A DNA stretch of 64,000 nucleotides from Paenibacillus phytohabitans. Lineage in GTDB: Bacteria > Bacillota > Bacilli > Paenibacillales > Paenibacillaceae. Shown here in pieces: positions 35,890-44,710 of the stretch (position 1 is its first letter; each line of letters opens with the position of its first letter). The notes under the pieces were generated by a model, which worked only from the letters and a program-made list of their open reading frames with translations, was not told the DNA's origin and did no database searches. The stretch lies in contig NZ_WHOB01000020.1 in assembly GCF_013141775.1 (NCBI RefSeq), forward strand, positions 310,001-374,000, written 5' to 3'. A program made the translations under genes and the position numbers.

Positions 35890-36408
35890 CTAAAAGATCA
35901 AAATGACGATCAATGCTCCAAGCAGCAGACCCAGGCTTTTGCTCACTTTTTCATATTTGCCCTGATCTTCTCTGGCCGCTGTCTCTTCCTGCTTCAATTG
36001 CTGTAAAGCCAGTGCAATATGCGTGCTCTGATTCGATCTGTCACTGGTTCCGAGTGTGCAGCTGAGCTGCCGGAAAATTTCCTTCTCTGTTCCTTTCAGG
36101 GAAGCGCTGCTCCAGTGAATCTCCATGGACCGCTGCACGGCTTCCTCGGCGCTGCAGTTATGCGGCGGGCTCATCTCTTCCGCTGCGGTGAGGAAGAATG
36201 CTCTCAACGGCTCCTTGCTCTGCATCCCGATCCGGCGCAGCGCCTCCGGCAGCGGGGTATAGCCGTACTGGATCTCCGTCTCCAGCCGCTGCAGCGCTGC
36301 GATCAGGCCTCTGATATGCCGGGGCCTGTCAGCATACTGGGCAGCCCGCTTGAAGCCGGCCAGCGTGCCTGCAAGCACGATGAGCACTGCCCCGAGCAGC
36401 TTAAGCAT
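35890..36408 (-). CDS. spoIIIAB: Stage III sporulation protein SpoIIIAB
   Basis: 172 residues: an N-terminal span (LLGAVLIVLAGTLAGF), a helical cytosolic middle (RHIRGLIAALQRLETEIQYG) resembling type II secretion GspF-like proteins, and a C-terminal span (LGLLLGALIVILIF). Start at 36408 overlaps the end of spoIIIAA by 8 bases, implying coupling. Confidence 0.94.
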   Translation of the reverse strand: MLKLLGAVLIVLAGTLAGFKRAAQYADRPRHIRGLIAALQRLETEIQYGYTPLPEALRRIGMQSKEPLRAFFLTAAEEMSPPHNCSAEEAVQRSMEIHWSSASLKGTEKEIFRQLSCTLGTSDRSNQSTHIALALQQLKQEETAAREDQGKYEKVSKSLGLLLGALIVILIF

Positions 36409-37402
36409 GCCGGTCACCGCCTATCCGCTCTTCCGGAGAGATCAGCAGCAGCCCGCGCTTCTGGGCGTCCAGGATGCGGAAGGACAGGCCTGACTCCGAA
36501 CGGTGCAGGATTACATACCGCTCGAACATCCGGTGCTCGAGCAGACCGCCAAGGCCGGGCCGGCGGGCCAGCTCGGACACTTCCTTGCCATGCGCGGAAG
36601 CGACTACCGAGATGCCGGCGTGCAGCGCCTCGGTTACTGCATCCGCATCCTCCAGGCGGCCGATCTCATCGGCGATCAGCACGTCGGGCGACAGCGAGCG
36701 GATCATCATCATCATGCCTTCCGCTTTGGGACAGCCGTCCAGGATGTCCGTGCGCGGGCCGACGTCGAAGGCGGGAATCCCGCGGCGGCTGCCGGCAATC
36801 TCCGAGCGTTCATCGACGATGCCGACCTTGAGACCGGGGCGGCTGCCCTCGCGTCCTCCCTGCCCTCCGGCCGAGATCTGTCTGGCGAGGTCGCGCAGCA
36901 GCGTGGTCTTGCCATGCTGCGGCGGCGAGAGGATCAGCGTATGCATAATCCGCTGCCGTCCCCGGTCCAGCAGATAAGGCAGCACGCCGTCTGCCAGCCC
37001 GTGCACTTCGCGGGCAACCCGCACATTGAAGCCGGTAATATCGCGGAGATGCTCAACCCCCCCGCCGCTTAAGACCGTCCGGCCGGATAAGCCGATACGG
37101 TGCCCGCCGGGAATCGTGATGAAGCCCTTGCGCAGCTCCTCTTCCATCGTATACAGCGAATGATTGCTGATCAGGTCCAGCAGCCGGTGCGTATCCTCCC
37201 GGTCCGGCTTGTAGGCTTCAACGGGAAGCTGTGTCAGACTGCCGTCCACGCCGACAAAATGATATTTGCCGGAGTAATTAATCTCTAGCGGCCGTCCTTC
37301 ACGGACGCGCACTTCCTCCACCTTGTCCAGGAGCGCAGCGGGGAGGCCGCCGAGCAGCGCTCTTACTTTTTCGGGAAACAATAGAAGCCAATCATTAGCC
37401 AT
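36401..37402 (-). CDS. spoIIIAA: Stage III sporulation ATPase SpoIIIAA
   Basis: 333-residue secretion-type AAA+ ATPase thought to power channel assembly. Walker A PPQHGKTTLL, Walker B-like DVLIADEIGR, plus IVDERSEIAG. ATG 37402 lies after TTGGGGG. First gene of the eight-gene operon, transcribed in the mother cell under SigE in Bacillus (family knowledge). Confidence 0.95.
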   Translation of the reverse strand: MANDWLLLFPEKVRALLGGLPAALLDKVEEVRVREGRPLEINYSGKYHFVGVDGSLTQLPVEAYKPDREDTHRLLDLISNHSLYTMEEELRKGFITIPGGHRIGLSGRTVLSGGGVEHLRDITGFNVRVAREVHGLADGVLPYLLDRGRQRIMHTLILSPPQHGKTTLLRDLARQISAGGQGGREGSRPGLKVGIVDERSEIAGSRRGIPAFDVGPRTDILDGCPKAEGMMMMIRSLSPDVLIADEIGRLEDADAVTEALHAGISVVASAHGKEVSELARRPGLGGLLEHRMFERYVILHRSESGLSFRILDAQKRGLLLISPEERIGGDRHA

Positions 37403-37484
37403 ACAAAGTACCCCCAAGTTGTCCTCTACTTAATAGCTTTATTCCATATTTATGCTTGTACTTGTACTTTATGACTATCATCTA

Positions 37485-37757
37485 TCATTTCTTCAGAATG
37501 CCGATTAAGAGAAAGGCTACGCCGCAGCCGATCCAGCCGAGCTTGCCCCACGACAGCTGCTGGGCCATCCCCGTCAGGCCGACCGCTGTGGTCAGAATAA
37601 GGATTGTCGGCCCGACCAGCGCCAGCCCGGAATTAACCGCAAGCGCCTTATCCACCTGGTTCAGCCTCAGCATAATCAGTGCAGCAGCAATCTCCACACT
37701 GCCTGACAGCAGCCGAAGTCCCGCCATCCAGCTCACATACTTGTCCAAACTGTTCAA
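37485..37757 (-). CDS. yqhV: YqhV-like (DUF2619) membrane protein
   Basis: 90 residues, three hydrophobic segments. Motifs WMAGLRLLSGSVEIAAALIMLRLNQVDKALAVNS and GLALVGPTILILTTAVGL fit YqhV/DUF2619, which lies immediately upstream of spoIIIAA in B. subtilis. Function unknown. 82 bases separate it from spoIIIAA. Confidence 0.82.
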   Translation of the reverse strand: MNSLDKYVSWMAGLRLLSGSVEIAAALIMLRLNQVDKALAVNSGLALVGPTILILTTAVGLTGMAQQLSWGKLGWIGCGVAFLLIGILKK

Positions 37758-38089
37758 CTCCCTTGTACAAATCTATGGATACCAAAGAATCCGCTGCGCA
37801 ATAAACAAGCTGTTATCCATGGATATGCAGAAGCTGTCCACTTTAGACAAGAAGAAATGCAGGAAGCTAGCAGAGATTTTAGCAGGTGTGAAAGAAATCA
37901 TAGTGCTCTCCTCTATAAAAAAATATCATCGGTATGATAAAATTAATTTTGCGCGTGCAAAAAAATGGAGCTCTGGAAAATAGAAGGGCAGGCTGCTGGA
38001 GAAACTAAGCCTTCCTAACTGCTTCTGGAATGGGTCCGAGCGCCGCAGAAATGTAGATAAAGACATCGGAAAAAGAGGGGATCACAGTC
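37758..38089. other. Intergenic region yqhV-yitT
   Basis: 332 bases between divergent genes. It holds an interrupted inverted repeat (CTATGGATA near 37774 and TATCCATGG near 37817) and an AT-rich, poly-A-containing stretch. A 55-codon plus-strand frame (37819-37983) lacks a ribosome site and was not called. Promoters of both genes must lie here. Confidence 0.5.
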
Positions 38090-38956
38090 ATGCAAGTTCG
38101 TAATTTCGTAGTACCGCTCGTATCGGGAACAGTAGCCAGACAGGTAAAAGAAGTAGCCGTTATCATTTTTTCAGCCTTTCTGGTAGCGGGCGGGCTCCGG
38201 CTGTTCCTGATTCCGCATCAGCTGCTCAGCGGAGGCGTGGCAGGGACGGCATCCATTATTGGCTACTTAACGAATCCTAAGTATATCTCGCTGTATTATT
38301 TCGCCATTAACCTGCCGATCCTGATCTGGGGTTTCGTAGCCGTGGGGAAGAAATACATCTGCTATAGCATGCTGTCGGTTATCTCCACGACCTGGTTCCT
38401 GAATATCATCCCTGTGGTGAAGCTTACCAAGGACCCGATTCTGGCTAGTATCTTCGGCGGTGTGATCATTGCCGGCGGTGTCGGCTTCTCGCTGCGTGCG
38501 GGGGGATCTTCCGGCGGATTCGATATTCTGGGCTCCATTATTACCCGCAAACGGGACATTCCCATGGGAACGGTACTGTTCGTGATGGACGGTCTGGTAA
38601 TCTTAAGTCTGGGCTTCTTCAAAAGCTGGGATTCGGCGCTGTACGCTATGCTCTGTATCTTCGTCAAAAGCCGTGTGGTAGATATGATCCACATCCGCCA
38701 CGTCAAGCTGACCTGCTTCATTGTCACGAAGGAGCGGGAGAAAATGCTGAACCGCCTGACCTGTCTGCCGCACGGCGTCACCGTCGTGAATGCGGAGGGC
38801 GGATACAGTCATGAAGGCAATACGATGCTGATGACGGTAACTACCCGCTACGAGCTGGCTGACCTGCGCAAGACCATTCTTGAGACAGATCCGAAATCCT
38901 TCGTCAACGTGCTGGAGACTGTGGAGATTATGGGCCGGTTCAGACGGTTGAGTTAA
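38090..38956 (+). CDS. YitT-family membrane protein (DUF161/DUF2179)
   Basis: 288 residues: five to six membrane spans (about 20-190; including AFLVAGGLRLFLIPHQLLSGGVAGTASI and LRAGGSSGGFDILGSIITRK) and a C-terminal soluble DUF2179 domain (about 205-285; TCFIVTKEREKMLNRL..., GVTVVNAEGGYSHEGNTMLM). Common in Bacillales, often in several copies; transport or sensing role unproven. Good AAGAGGGGA ribosome site. Inserted into the otherwise Bacillus-like order between yqhV and efp. Confidence 0.92.
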   Translation: MQVRNFVVPLVSGTVARQVKEVAVIIFSAFLVAGGLRLFLIPHQLLSGGVAGTASIIGYLTNPKYISLYYFAINLPILIWGFVAVGKKYICYSMLSVISTTWFLNIIPVVKLTKDPILASIFGGVIIAGGVGFSLRAGGSSGGFDILGSIITRKRDIPMGTVLFVMDGLVILSLGFFKSWDSALYAMLCIFVKSRVVDMIHIRHVKLTCFIVTKEREKMLNRLTCLPHGVTVVNAEGGYSHEGNTMLMTVTTRYELADLRKTILETDPKSFVNVLETVEIMGRFRRLS

Positions 38957-38965
38957 ACGAGGATA

Positions 38966-39146
38966 GTTGTATAATGTGCAATTAAAACCAGCGAAAAGGG
39001 ATGCGGACATCTTATAACTGTATTCCGTACAACTAAATTTGCCCAAATGGGCGGGAATCAAGGTACAAAGTCAGTTTAATTGTATGAAATACAACTATAT
39101 GGATAATCGCTAGTAAATCAGACGATTTAGTTGTACAAAGTACAAT
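38966..39146. repeat. Palindrome tetrad 2 (TTGTA/TACAA family)
   Basis: Four palindromes start at 38966, 39017, 39079 and 39130 (for example ATTGTATGAAATACAAC and GTTGTACAAAGTACAAT). Start-to-start spacing is 51, 62 and 51 bp, essentially identical to tetrad 3. Located just after the yitT stop within a 398-base gap; the rest of that gap holds a terminator and, at 39280-39320, a CAGGGATG...CATCCCTG inverted repeat near the lysC 3' end. Confidence 0.82.
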
Positions 39147-39187
39147 TAAGCATATCGCCTATACCGTTGCTAGCCACATTTACTATG

Positions 39188-39235
39188 CAAAAAGAGTGCT
39201 GCTCTCCGCTCGCGCGGGGAACAGCACTCTTTTTG
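39188..39235. terminator. Terminator downstream of yitT / lysC
   Basis: AAAAAGAGTGCTG pairs with CAGCACTCTTTTT around a CCGC/GCGG inner stem. It is symmetric with A- and T-tracts and so can stop transcription from both sides. Confidence 0.88.
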
Positions 39236-39354
39236 ACTAATGATGGTTAGTTACTAATAGGATGCCGACAGACGCCAAACAGGGATGCCCTCCAGCCTTC
39301 CGGCCAAAGAAACATCCCTGATATTGTCATGCTGCAGAATTATAGACCAGAAGC

Positions 39355-40608
39355 TTAGCGGCGGTCCTGCGGGCCGCCGACGAAGGCCTGCTCTGCGGTG
39401 TCGAGATTATAAGCCGTATGCAGCGCCTGAATAATCTGCTGCAGATTGCCGGATTCAATGACACAGGAAACCTTAATCTCCGAGGTGCTGACCATCTTGA
39501 TGCTCACACCTTCGTTCGAGATCACCTCGAACATTTGGGCCGCCACCCCCGGATGGCTGACCATGCCGGCGCCGACAATGGACACCTTGACCAGACTATC
39601 CTCGGAAGTCACTTCACGGTACGGCAGCACACTGTGCAATCCTTCAATGACCTGCTTAGCCTTCTCCAGATCGCTAAGGGCTACGGTAAAGGAGAAGTCT
39701 GCGGTCTGATTCTGAACGCCGCTCTGTACGATAATATCGACGTCCACACCCTCTTCGGCCAGCTTGCCGAAGACCTGGGCGAGTACACCCGGAACATCCG
39801 GAACTCCCAGAATACTGATCCGGGCCACATTCTTGTCATACGCGATGCCGCTAACTACTACACCCTGCTCCATACTTGCTTCCTCCTTCACAACAGTTCC
39901 TTCATTATGGTTAAAGCTCGATCTGACGACCAGCTTCACTTGATATCGTTTGGCATATTCCACTGCACGCGGATGCAGCACAGCTGCACCGAGATTAGCC
40001 AGCTCCAGCATCTCGTCATATGAGATTTCCTTCAGCTTCCGCGCTGTCTTCACAATACGCGGGTCTGTGGAATAGATGCCGTCTACATCGGTATAGATTT
40101 CGCAGACATCCGCTTTGATCGCAGCAGCCAGCGCAACCGCCGTTGTATCCGAACCTCCGCGGCCCAGTGTGGTGATCTCACCGTCCAGTGTCATCCCCTG
40201 GAACCCGGCAACGATAACAATCTGCTCACGCTCCAGCGACTCCAGAACACGGCGTGGAACGATTTCACTAATCCGCGCACGGCCATGGGTCTCATCGGTT
40301 CGGAACCCGGCCTGCCAGCCTGTATAGGATACAGCATTCCGCCCGATTCCATGAAGAGCGATGGACAGAAGCGCTACAGAGATCTGTTCCCCCGTAGTCA
40401 TCAGCATATCCATTTCCCGTGCGGGAGGCTGCCCGTTCAGCTGTTTTGCCTGATCGATCAGTTCATCTGTTGTATCCCCCATAGCGGACACAACCACAAC
40501 GCAGCGATGTCCCTCATCCTGCTTATCTGCGATGCGCTTGGCGACACGCTTCATACGTTCAATATCGCCGACGGAGCTGCCTCCGAATTTCATGACATAA
40601 AGTGACAA
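39355..40608 (-). CDS. lysC: Aspartate kinase
   Basis: About 417 residues: an amino-acid kinase domain (VMKFGGSSVGD at the start; TLGRGGSDTTAVALAAAI) and two C-terminal ACT domains (about 270-410) for amino-acid feedback. First step of the lysine, threonine, methionine and diaminopimelate pathway. Start uncertain: TTG 40608 gives the usual N-terminus with AGGGAG 11 bases upstream; GTG 40620 overlaps that site. No lysine riboswitch is evident in the 180 bases upstream. Not at this position in B. subtilis. Confidence 0.94.
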   Translation of the reverse strand: MSLYVMKFGGSSVGDIERMKRVAKRIADKQDEGHRCVVVVSAMGDTTDELIDQAKQLNGQPPAREMDMLMTTGEQISVALLSIALHGIGRNAVSYTGWQAGFRTDETHGRARISEIVPRRVLESLEREQIVIVAGFQGMTLDGEITTLGRGGSDTTAVALAAAIKADVCEIYTDVDGIYSTDPRIVKTARKLKEISYDEMLELANLGAAVLHPRAVEYAKRYQVKLVVRSSFNHNEGTVVKEEASMEQGVVVSGIAYDKNVARISILGVPDVPGVLAQVFGKLAEEGVDVDIIVQSGVQNQTADFSFTVALSDLEKAKQVIEGLHSVLPYREVTSEDSLVKVSIVGAGMVSHPGVAAQMFEVISNEGVSIKMVSTSEIKVSCVIESGNLQQIIQALHTAYNLDTAEQAFVGGPQDRR

Positions 40609-40787
40609 AGTCCCATTCACTCCCTATTTCGCTGTAAGTAGTAGCTTTTATTTGGTTTTCGCTTTAACACAGTATAATACGAAAATCATAACATGCGTTA
40701 ATGGTTTCACAAAAAAAGCGCCCAATTTTCCGAACATGGCCATTCCTCTATGCCTGGCACGGCAAATTATATTCAGCTGAAGCTGTA

Positions 40788-40820
40788 CAAAAAACCTCCG
40801 CCGCATACTGCGGGGAGGCC
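40788..40820 (-). terminator. efp terminator
   Basis: CCTCCCCGCA-GTA-TGCGGCGGAGG followed by TTTTTT on the minus strand, 40 bases after the efp stop. Confidence 0.9.
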
Positions 40821-40857
40821 GTCTTGAATAACGTTGAATCCGGAGCTACGTAAGCTC

Positions 40858-41415
40858 CTACGCGCGGGAGATGTATTTACCTTCACGGGTATCGATCAGG
40901 AGAACATCGCCTTCATTAATGAACAATGGAACCTGTACAGTATGTCCGGTTTCCAGAACAGCCGCTTTAGTTGCACCTTGAGCCGTGTTGCCTTTAACGC
41001 CCGGTTCTGTTTCAGTAACCTTCAGTTCAACACTTGTAGGCAGGTTGATCCCGAGGATTTCACCCTGGTAGCTGACGATATTTACCGTCATATTCTCTCT
41101 CAGGAAGTTAAGCTCCCACTCCAGCTGCTTCTCAGTCAACTCGAACTGGTCATATGTTTCGTTGTCCATGAATACATGCTCAGAACCGCTGGCATACAGG
41201 TACTGTACACCACGGTTCTCGATGATCGCGCGGCCGATTGTTTCGCCTGCACGGAATGTGCGCTCAACGGTATTGCCGTTACGCAGGTTCTTCAGCTTGG
41301 AGCGGACGAATGCCGCACCTTTACCCGGCTTCACGTGCTGGAAATCAATGACGGTGAAGATATCCCCTTCTACTTCTACGGTCAAGCCTGTCTTGAAATC
41401 ATTAACTGAAATCAC
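40858..41415 (-). CDS. efp: Elongation factor P
   Basis: 185 residues, three beta-barrel domains. Lys32 in KPGKGAAF is the tip residue that is modified in Bacillus (5-aminopentanolylation). The C-terminal signature with [20 protein letters not shown] is intact. EF-P relieves ribosome stalling at polyproline. Pro-rich exported proteins elsewhere in this window would be clients. Confidence 0.97.
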   Translation of the reverse strand: MISVNDFKTGLTVEVEGDIFTVIDFQHVKPGKGAAFVRSKLKNLRNGNTVERTFRAGETIGRAIIENRGVQYLYASGSEHVFMDNETYDQFELTEKQLEWELNFLRENMTVNIVSYQGEILGINLPTSVELKVTETEPGVKGNTAQGATKAAVLETGHTVQVPLFINEGDVLLIDTREGKYISRA

Positions 41416-41460
41416 TAAAAACCCCTCCTGGAATCGATGAATTAACTGAATAAGTTTGTC

Positions 41461-42531
41461 TTACAGTACCGTGTATTCCTTAGACGAATGTGTCAGCAGC
41501 GCGATGCCGCTTTCGGTAATGACAATATCATCTTCAATCCGCACGCCGCCGAGACCGGAGAGATAAATTCCCGGTTCAACGGTAACAACCATGCCCGGCT
41601 CCATAATTTCATCGGCAAGCTTGGACAGACGCGGAGATTCATGAACCTCCATGCCCAGGCCATGGCCTGTGCTGTGGCCGAAATACTCCCCGTATCCGTA
41701 ACGGGTGATAATATCACGGGCCAGGGCATCGCATTCGCGGCCGGTCATGCCCGGCTTGATATGTGCCAGCGTATGCAGCTGCGCTTCAAGCACAATATCA
41801 TAGATTTCCTTCAGCTTGGGATCTGGCGATCCCAGAGCAATCGTACGTGTTACATCGGAGCAGTATCCGTCCAGCAGAGCGCCGAAATCGAAGGTTACGA
41901 ATTCATTGTTCTGGATGATCTTGCTGCTGGCTACGCCATGCGGCATGGCCGAGCGTTCGCCGGAAGCAACGATCGTATCGAATGAAGACGAGGTTGCACC
42001 ATGGGTACGCATGTAGAATTCCATTTCCAGATCGACATCACGTTCAGTCATGCCTGGTTTGATCACGTTCAGGATATGACTGAACGTGGCGTCGGCCAGA
42101 TCGGCCGCCCGCTGCATGACAGCCAGCTCTTCTTCGTCCTTGAACATGCGCAGATTCTCCACGGCTTTGGATACCGGCACCATAACAGCCGGCTGCAGAG
42201 CCGCCGCATAGGCAGTGTACGCGCTGAAGCTTACATCATCCTGCTCGAATCCAACCCGGACTTGTCCGCCCTGCGGCAGCAGCTCGCGTACGGTGTCAAT
42301 GAATTTCGAAGCATGCTGAACAACCTTCAGGCCGTTTACCTGTTCCGAGGCCTGTGTCATATACCTGAAGTCAGTCAGCAGATAACTGTCATCACCGGTA
42401 ACCAGCACATAACCGGAGGAGCCGGTGAATCCGCTCAAATAGCGGCGGTTATAGCCGCTGGTAATTAACATCGCATCCAGTCCCTGTTCCTGCAAAACCT
42501 TACGCAGCTTGGAGACGCGCTTGTTGCTCAT
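41461..42531 (-). CDS. M24 Xaa-Pro aminopeptidase (YqhT-like)
   Basis: 356 residues: N-terminal creatinase-like domain, then the pita-bread M24 domain with metal ligands in VTFDFGALLDGYCSDVTRT (two Asp), GHSTGHGLGMEVHE (His), and the two Glu in TVEPGIYL and VRIEDDIVI. Cleaves Xaa-Pro dipeptides or N-termini. Same neighbour order as B. subtilis yqhT-efp. ATG 42531 is chosen for its 7-base spacing from GAGAGGAG; ATG 42537 is too close. Confidence 0.93.
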   Translation of the reverse strand: MSNKRVSKLRKVLQEQGLDAMLITSGYNRRYLSGFTGSSGYVLVTGDDSYLLTDFRYMTQASEQVNGLKVVQHASKFIDTVRELLPQGGQVRVGFEQDDVSFSAYTAYAAALQPAVMVPVSKAVENLRMFKDEEELAVMQRAADLADATFSHILNVIKPGMTERDVDLEMEFYMRTHGATSSSFDTIVASGERSAMPHGVASSKIIQNNEFVTFDFGALLDGYCSDVTRTIALGSPDPKLKEIYDIVLEAQLHTLAHIKPGMTGRECDALARDIITRYGYGEYFGHSTGHGLGMEVHESPRLSKLADEIMEPGMVVTVEPGIYLSGLGGVRIEDDIVITESGIALLTHSSKEYTVL

Positions 42532-42606
42532 TTTCATTCTCCTCTCGAAATAGCCACATTGTATTTTAACATAGTGGCATGCCACCTGAGAAGTTTTTTC
42601 GGACGC

Positions 42607-43098
42607 TTAAGCCAGCTTTGTCTGCTGCTCCCGTTTCCGCTCATCGGTGTACTCAATCGCCGCCGTATATCCGATGAATAATCCCCAGAGCAAAAAGAGG
42701 CAAAATTCACTGATTACAGAGTTCCAGGGCAGTCTGAAAGGCGGCTGCATCAGGAACTGCCAGGAGCCGGCAAGGAACAGGGCCGACCACCAGAGCACAC
42801 CGTAAATCATACCCGGCCAAGGCCCCTTCAGCTTGCGGAAGATAAGCACATAGATCAGGGAAACGATCACCGAGAAGACGATAAAGGATAAATATCCGAG
42901 CAGATGCCCGGCGGGCGACACCAAAAATTCATGTTTAAAGAAGGGCTCCGCCAAAAATCCCGGAATCACCTTGGTGAAATGCAGGACATACATCAGCCAG
43001 CGGGCTCCTCCCCAGATGATGCCGGCGAAAAAGCCCAGTTCAATGGCAAAATAAAACGGATTCGTATGGACTGACTTTTGCTTGTTGGAAGAACTCAT
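42607..43098 (-). CDS. yqhR: YqhR-like membrane protein
   Basis: 163 residues with four predicted spans (FAIELGFFAGIIWGGARWLMYV, LGYLSFIVFSVIVSLIYVLIF, MIYGVLWWSALFLAGSWQFL, FCLFLLWGLFIGYTAAIEY). Matches YqhR of the efp-yqhT-yqhR-yqhQ block. Function unknown. The aroQ (yqhS) gene present here in B. subtilis is absent. Confidence 0.82.
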   Translation of the reverse strand: MSSSNKQKSVHTNPFYFAIELGFFAGIIWGGARWLMYVLHFTKVIPGFLAEPFFKHEFLVSPAGHLLGYLSFIVFSVIVSLIYVLIFRKLKGPWPGMIYGVLWWSALFLAGSWQFLMQPPFRLPWNSVISEFCLFLLWGLFIGYTAAIEYTDERKREQQTKLA

Positions 43099-43254
43099 AG
43101 AGCAGCCTCACTTTCAATATAGGGTTAATCCGGTTTCCACTCCGCTCTCTATAGACTAGTATGTACAGCAAACGGCAATCCAACTAGTAATGTGCTTAAA
43201 AATTAGTTACAATGTATTATATAAATCACATTAAAATACGGGAAGGTGAATTGG

Positions 43255-44259
43255 TTGTCCCAGGAAACTCCCAGTTACGGCGGCCAAGCCGTCATTGAAG
43301 GCGTCATGTTCGGCGGCAAGCATATCAACGTAACAGCCGTAAGAAGGAAGAATCAGGAAATCACATTTTTGGAGGTGCCGAAGAGCGATAAGAGCTGGGT
43401 CCTTAAACTGCGCAAGATTCCGCTGCTTCGCGGCATTGTCAGTATTATAGATTCCAGCGCCAAAGGCTCGAAGCACCTGAATTATTCGGCGGAATCGTAT
43501 GCCGAGGATGAGACAGAGCCTGAAGAGCTTGCCAAGCAGAAAGAGAAAGATAAAGACAAGAAGAAAGATGAAGGCTGGAGCCTCGGTATGATTTTCGGCG
43601 TAGCTGTCATGGGTATTCTTTCTTTCCTTTTCGGCAAGATTATTTTTACACTGGTGCCGGTATTCGTAGAAGATTTTTTATTCAAGAATGCATTTGATAA
43701 CTATATTCTGCACAACCTTGTTGAAGGCGGCATTAAGCTGATTCTCCTGCTCGTTTATCTGTTTGCGATTTCACAGACTCCTGTGATCAAACGGCTGTTC
43801 CAGTATCACGGTGCCGAGCATAAGGTAATCAGTGCTTTTGAAGCCGGCGAAGAACTGACTGTTAAGAATGTACAGAAATACAGCCGTCTGCATTACCGCT
43901 GCGGAAGCAGCTTCATGATGCTGACCATTATCCTCGGTGTGATTATCTACTCTGTTGTCCCATGGGATAATCTTATGGAACGGGTACTGCAGCGGATTAT
44001 TCTCCTGCCGGTAGTTATCGGGATCTCCTTTGAGGTGCTGAAGGGCACCAATGCCGTGAGAGATATTCCCGGGCTCAAGTATCTGGGGTATCCGGGTCTG
44101 TGGCTGCAGCTGCTGACGACCAAAGAACCTAAAGACGATATGGTTGAGGTGTCCATCGCCTCGTTCAACCGGATGCGGGAGCTGGATGCCGCAATTGAAG
44201 CAAGAGGATATTCGGAGGCAAGTGTGTCAGGCGGCATTTTGGATCCTGCGAAAGGATGA
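43255..44259 (+). CDS. yqhQ: YqhQ-like DUF1385 membrane protein
   Basis: 334 residues. Family signature at the N-terminus (SYGGQAVIEGVMFGGK) and YHGAEHKVISAFEAGEELT near the middle; a Lys/Asp/Glu-rich loop (about 85-110) and four or so membrane spans. Starts at TTG 43255, eight bases after GGAAGG; the GTG at 43246 overlaps the site. Divergent from yqhR. Confidence 0.92.
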   Translation: MSQETPSYGGQAVIEGVMFGGKHINVTAVRRKNQEITFLEVPKSDKSWVLKLRKIPLLRGIVSIIDSSAKGSKHLNYSAESYAEDETEPEELAKQKEKDKDKKKDEGWSLGMIFGVAVMGILSFLFGKIIFTLVPVFVEDFLFKNAFDNYILHNLVEGGIKLILLLVYLFAISQTPVIKRLFQYHGAEHKVISAFEAGEELTVKNVQKYSRLHYRCGSSFMMLTIILGVIIYSVVPWDNLMERVLQRIILLPVVIGISFEVLKGTNAVRDIPGLKYLGYPGLWLQLLTTKEPKDDMVEVSIASFNRMRELDAAIEARGYSEASVSGGILDPAKG

Positions 44260-44266
44260 TTAGCCC

Positions 44267-44608
44267 ATGATCAGACATGCTTTGATTTTTTGGATTTCAA
44301 TAGCTCTCGCAGCATGGGGGCTGGTAACGGAATTTATGATACGCGGCCTTGCTGCCCTATCTATCTTTATTCTTCCGCTAGTCCTGCTGGCGCTGCTGTA
44401 TTATGCGTACAAGATCGTTCCCGGCAGAACAAACGGTGGTCCCGGCCGGCCGCGCACCAAAGTCAAGCCTTCGGCCAAGACGATGTCCAAGGTTGCGGGT
44501 ATCCGCAAAACCCAGGCCGCCTCACCCGGCAAGCGTAAAACCTATCCATTCCAGGTGATTGAAGGCAGCAAGGGTAAGAACGACGACCAGCTTCCCAAAT
44601 ATCATTGA
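44267..44608 (+). CDS. YqhP/SA1362-like membrane protein
   Basis: 113 residues: two N-terminal spans (ALIFWISIALAAWGLVTEFM, ALSIFILPLVLLALLYYAYKIV) and a strongly basic, Gly/Pro/Lys-rich cytosolic tail (about 53-113). Seven bases after yqhQ, so co-transcribed. Position and build suggest the YqhP/SA1362 family; the name is tentative. Confidence 0.72.
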   Translation: MIRHALIFWISIALAAWGLVTEFMIRGLAALSIFILPLVLLALLYYAYKIVPGRTNGGPGRPRTKVKPSAKTMSKVAGIRKTQAASPGKRKTYPFQVIEGSKGKNDDQLPKYH

Positions 44609-44638
44609 ACTCCAGGCTATCCGCTAAGATTCAAGCAA

Positions 44639-44688
44639 CAAAAGGCATCTCCGCGTTGTCGTTACGACGTGCGGGATGCCTTTTTTGG
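44639..44688 (+). terminator. Terminator of yqhQ operon
   Basis: AAAAGGCATC-CCGC pairs with GCGG-ATGCCTTTTTT; T-run follows. May also serve the convergent patatin gene. Confidence 0.85.
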
Positions 44689-44710
44689 TTATAATTCAGG
44701 TCCGGCGCGT

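Noticed and set aside
37819..37983. 55-codon plus-strand frame between yqhV and yitT
   Set aside because: No Shine-Dalgarno, Lys-rich translation from poly-A tracts, and no recognised family.
39280..39320. CAGGGATG...CATCCCTG as the lysC terminator
   Set aside because: No T-run on the lysC side; the strong hairpin at 39188-39235 is the better terminator, so this was only mentioned.
40621..40790. Lysine riboswitch (L-box) upstream of lysC
   Set aside because: The leader is short and lacks the extended conserved helices and an antiterminator; only a TATACT-like -10 is visible.
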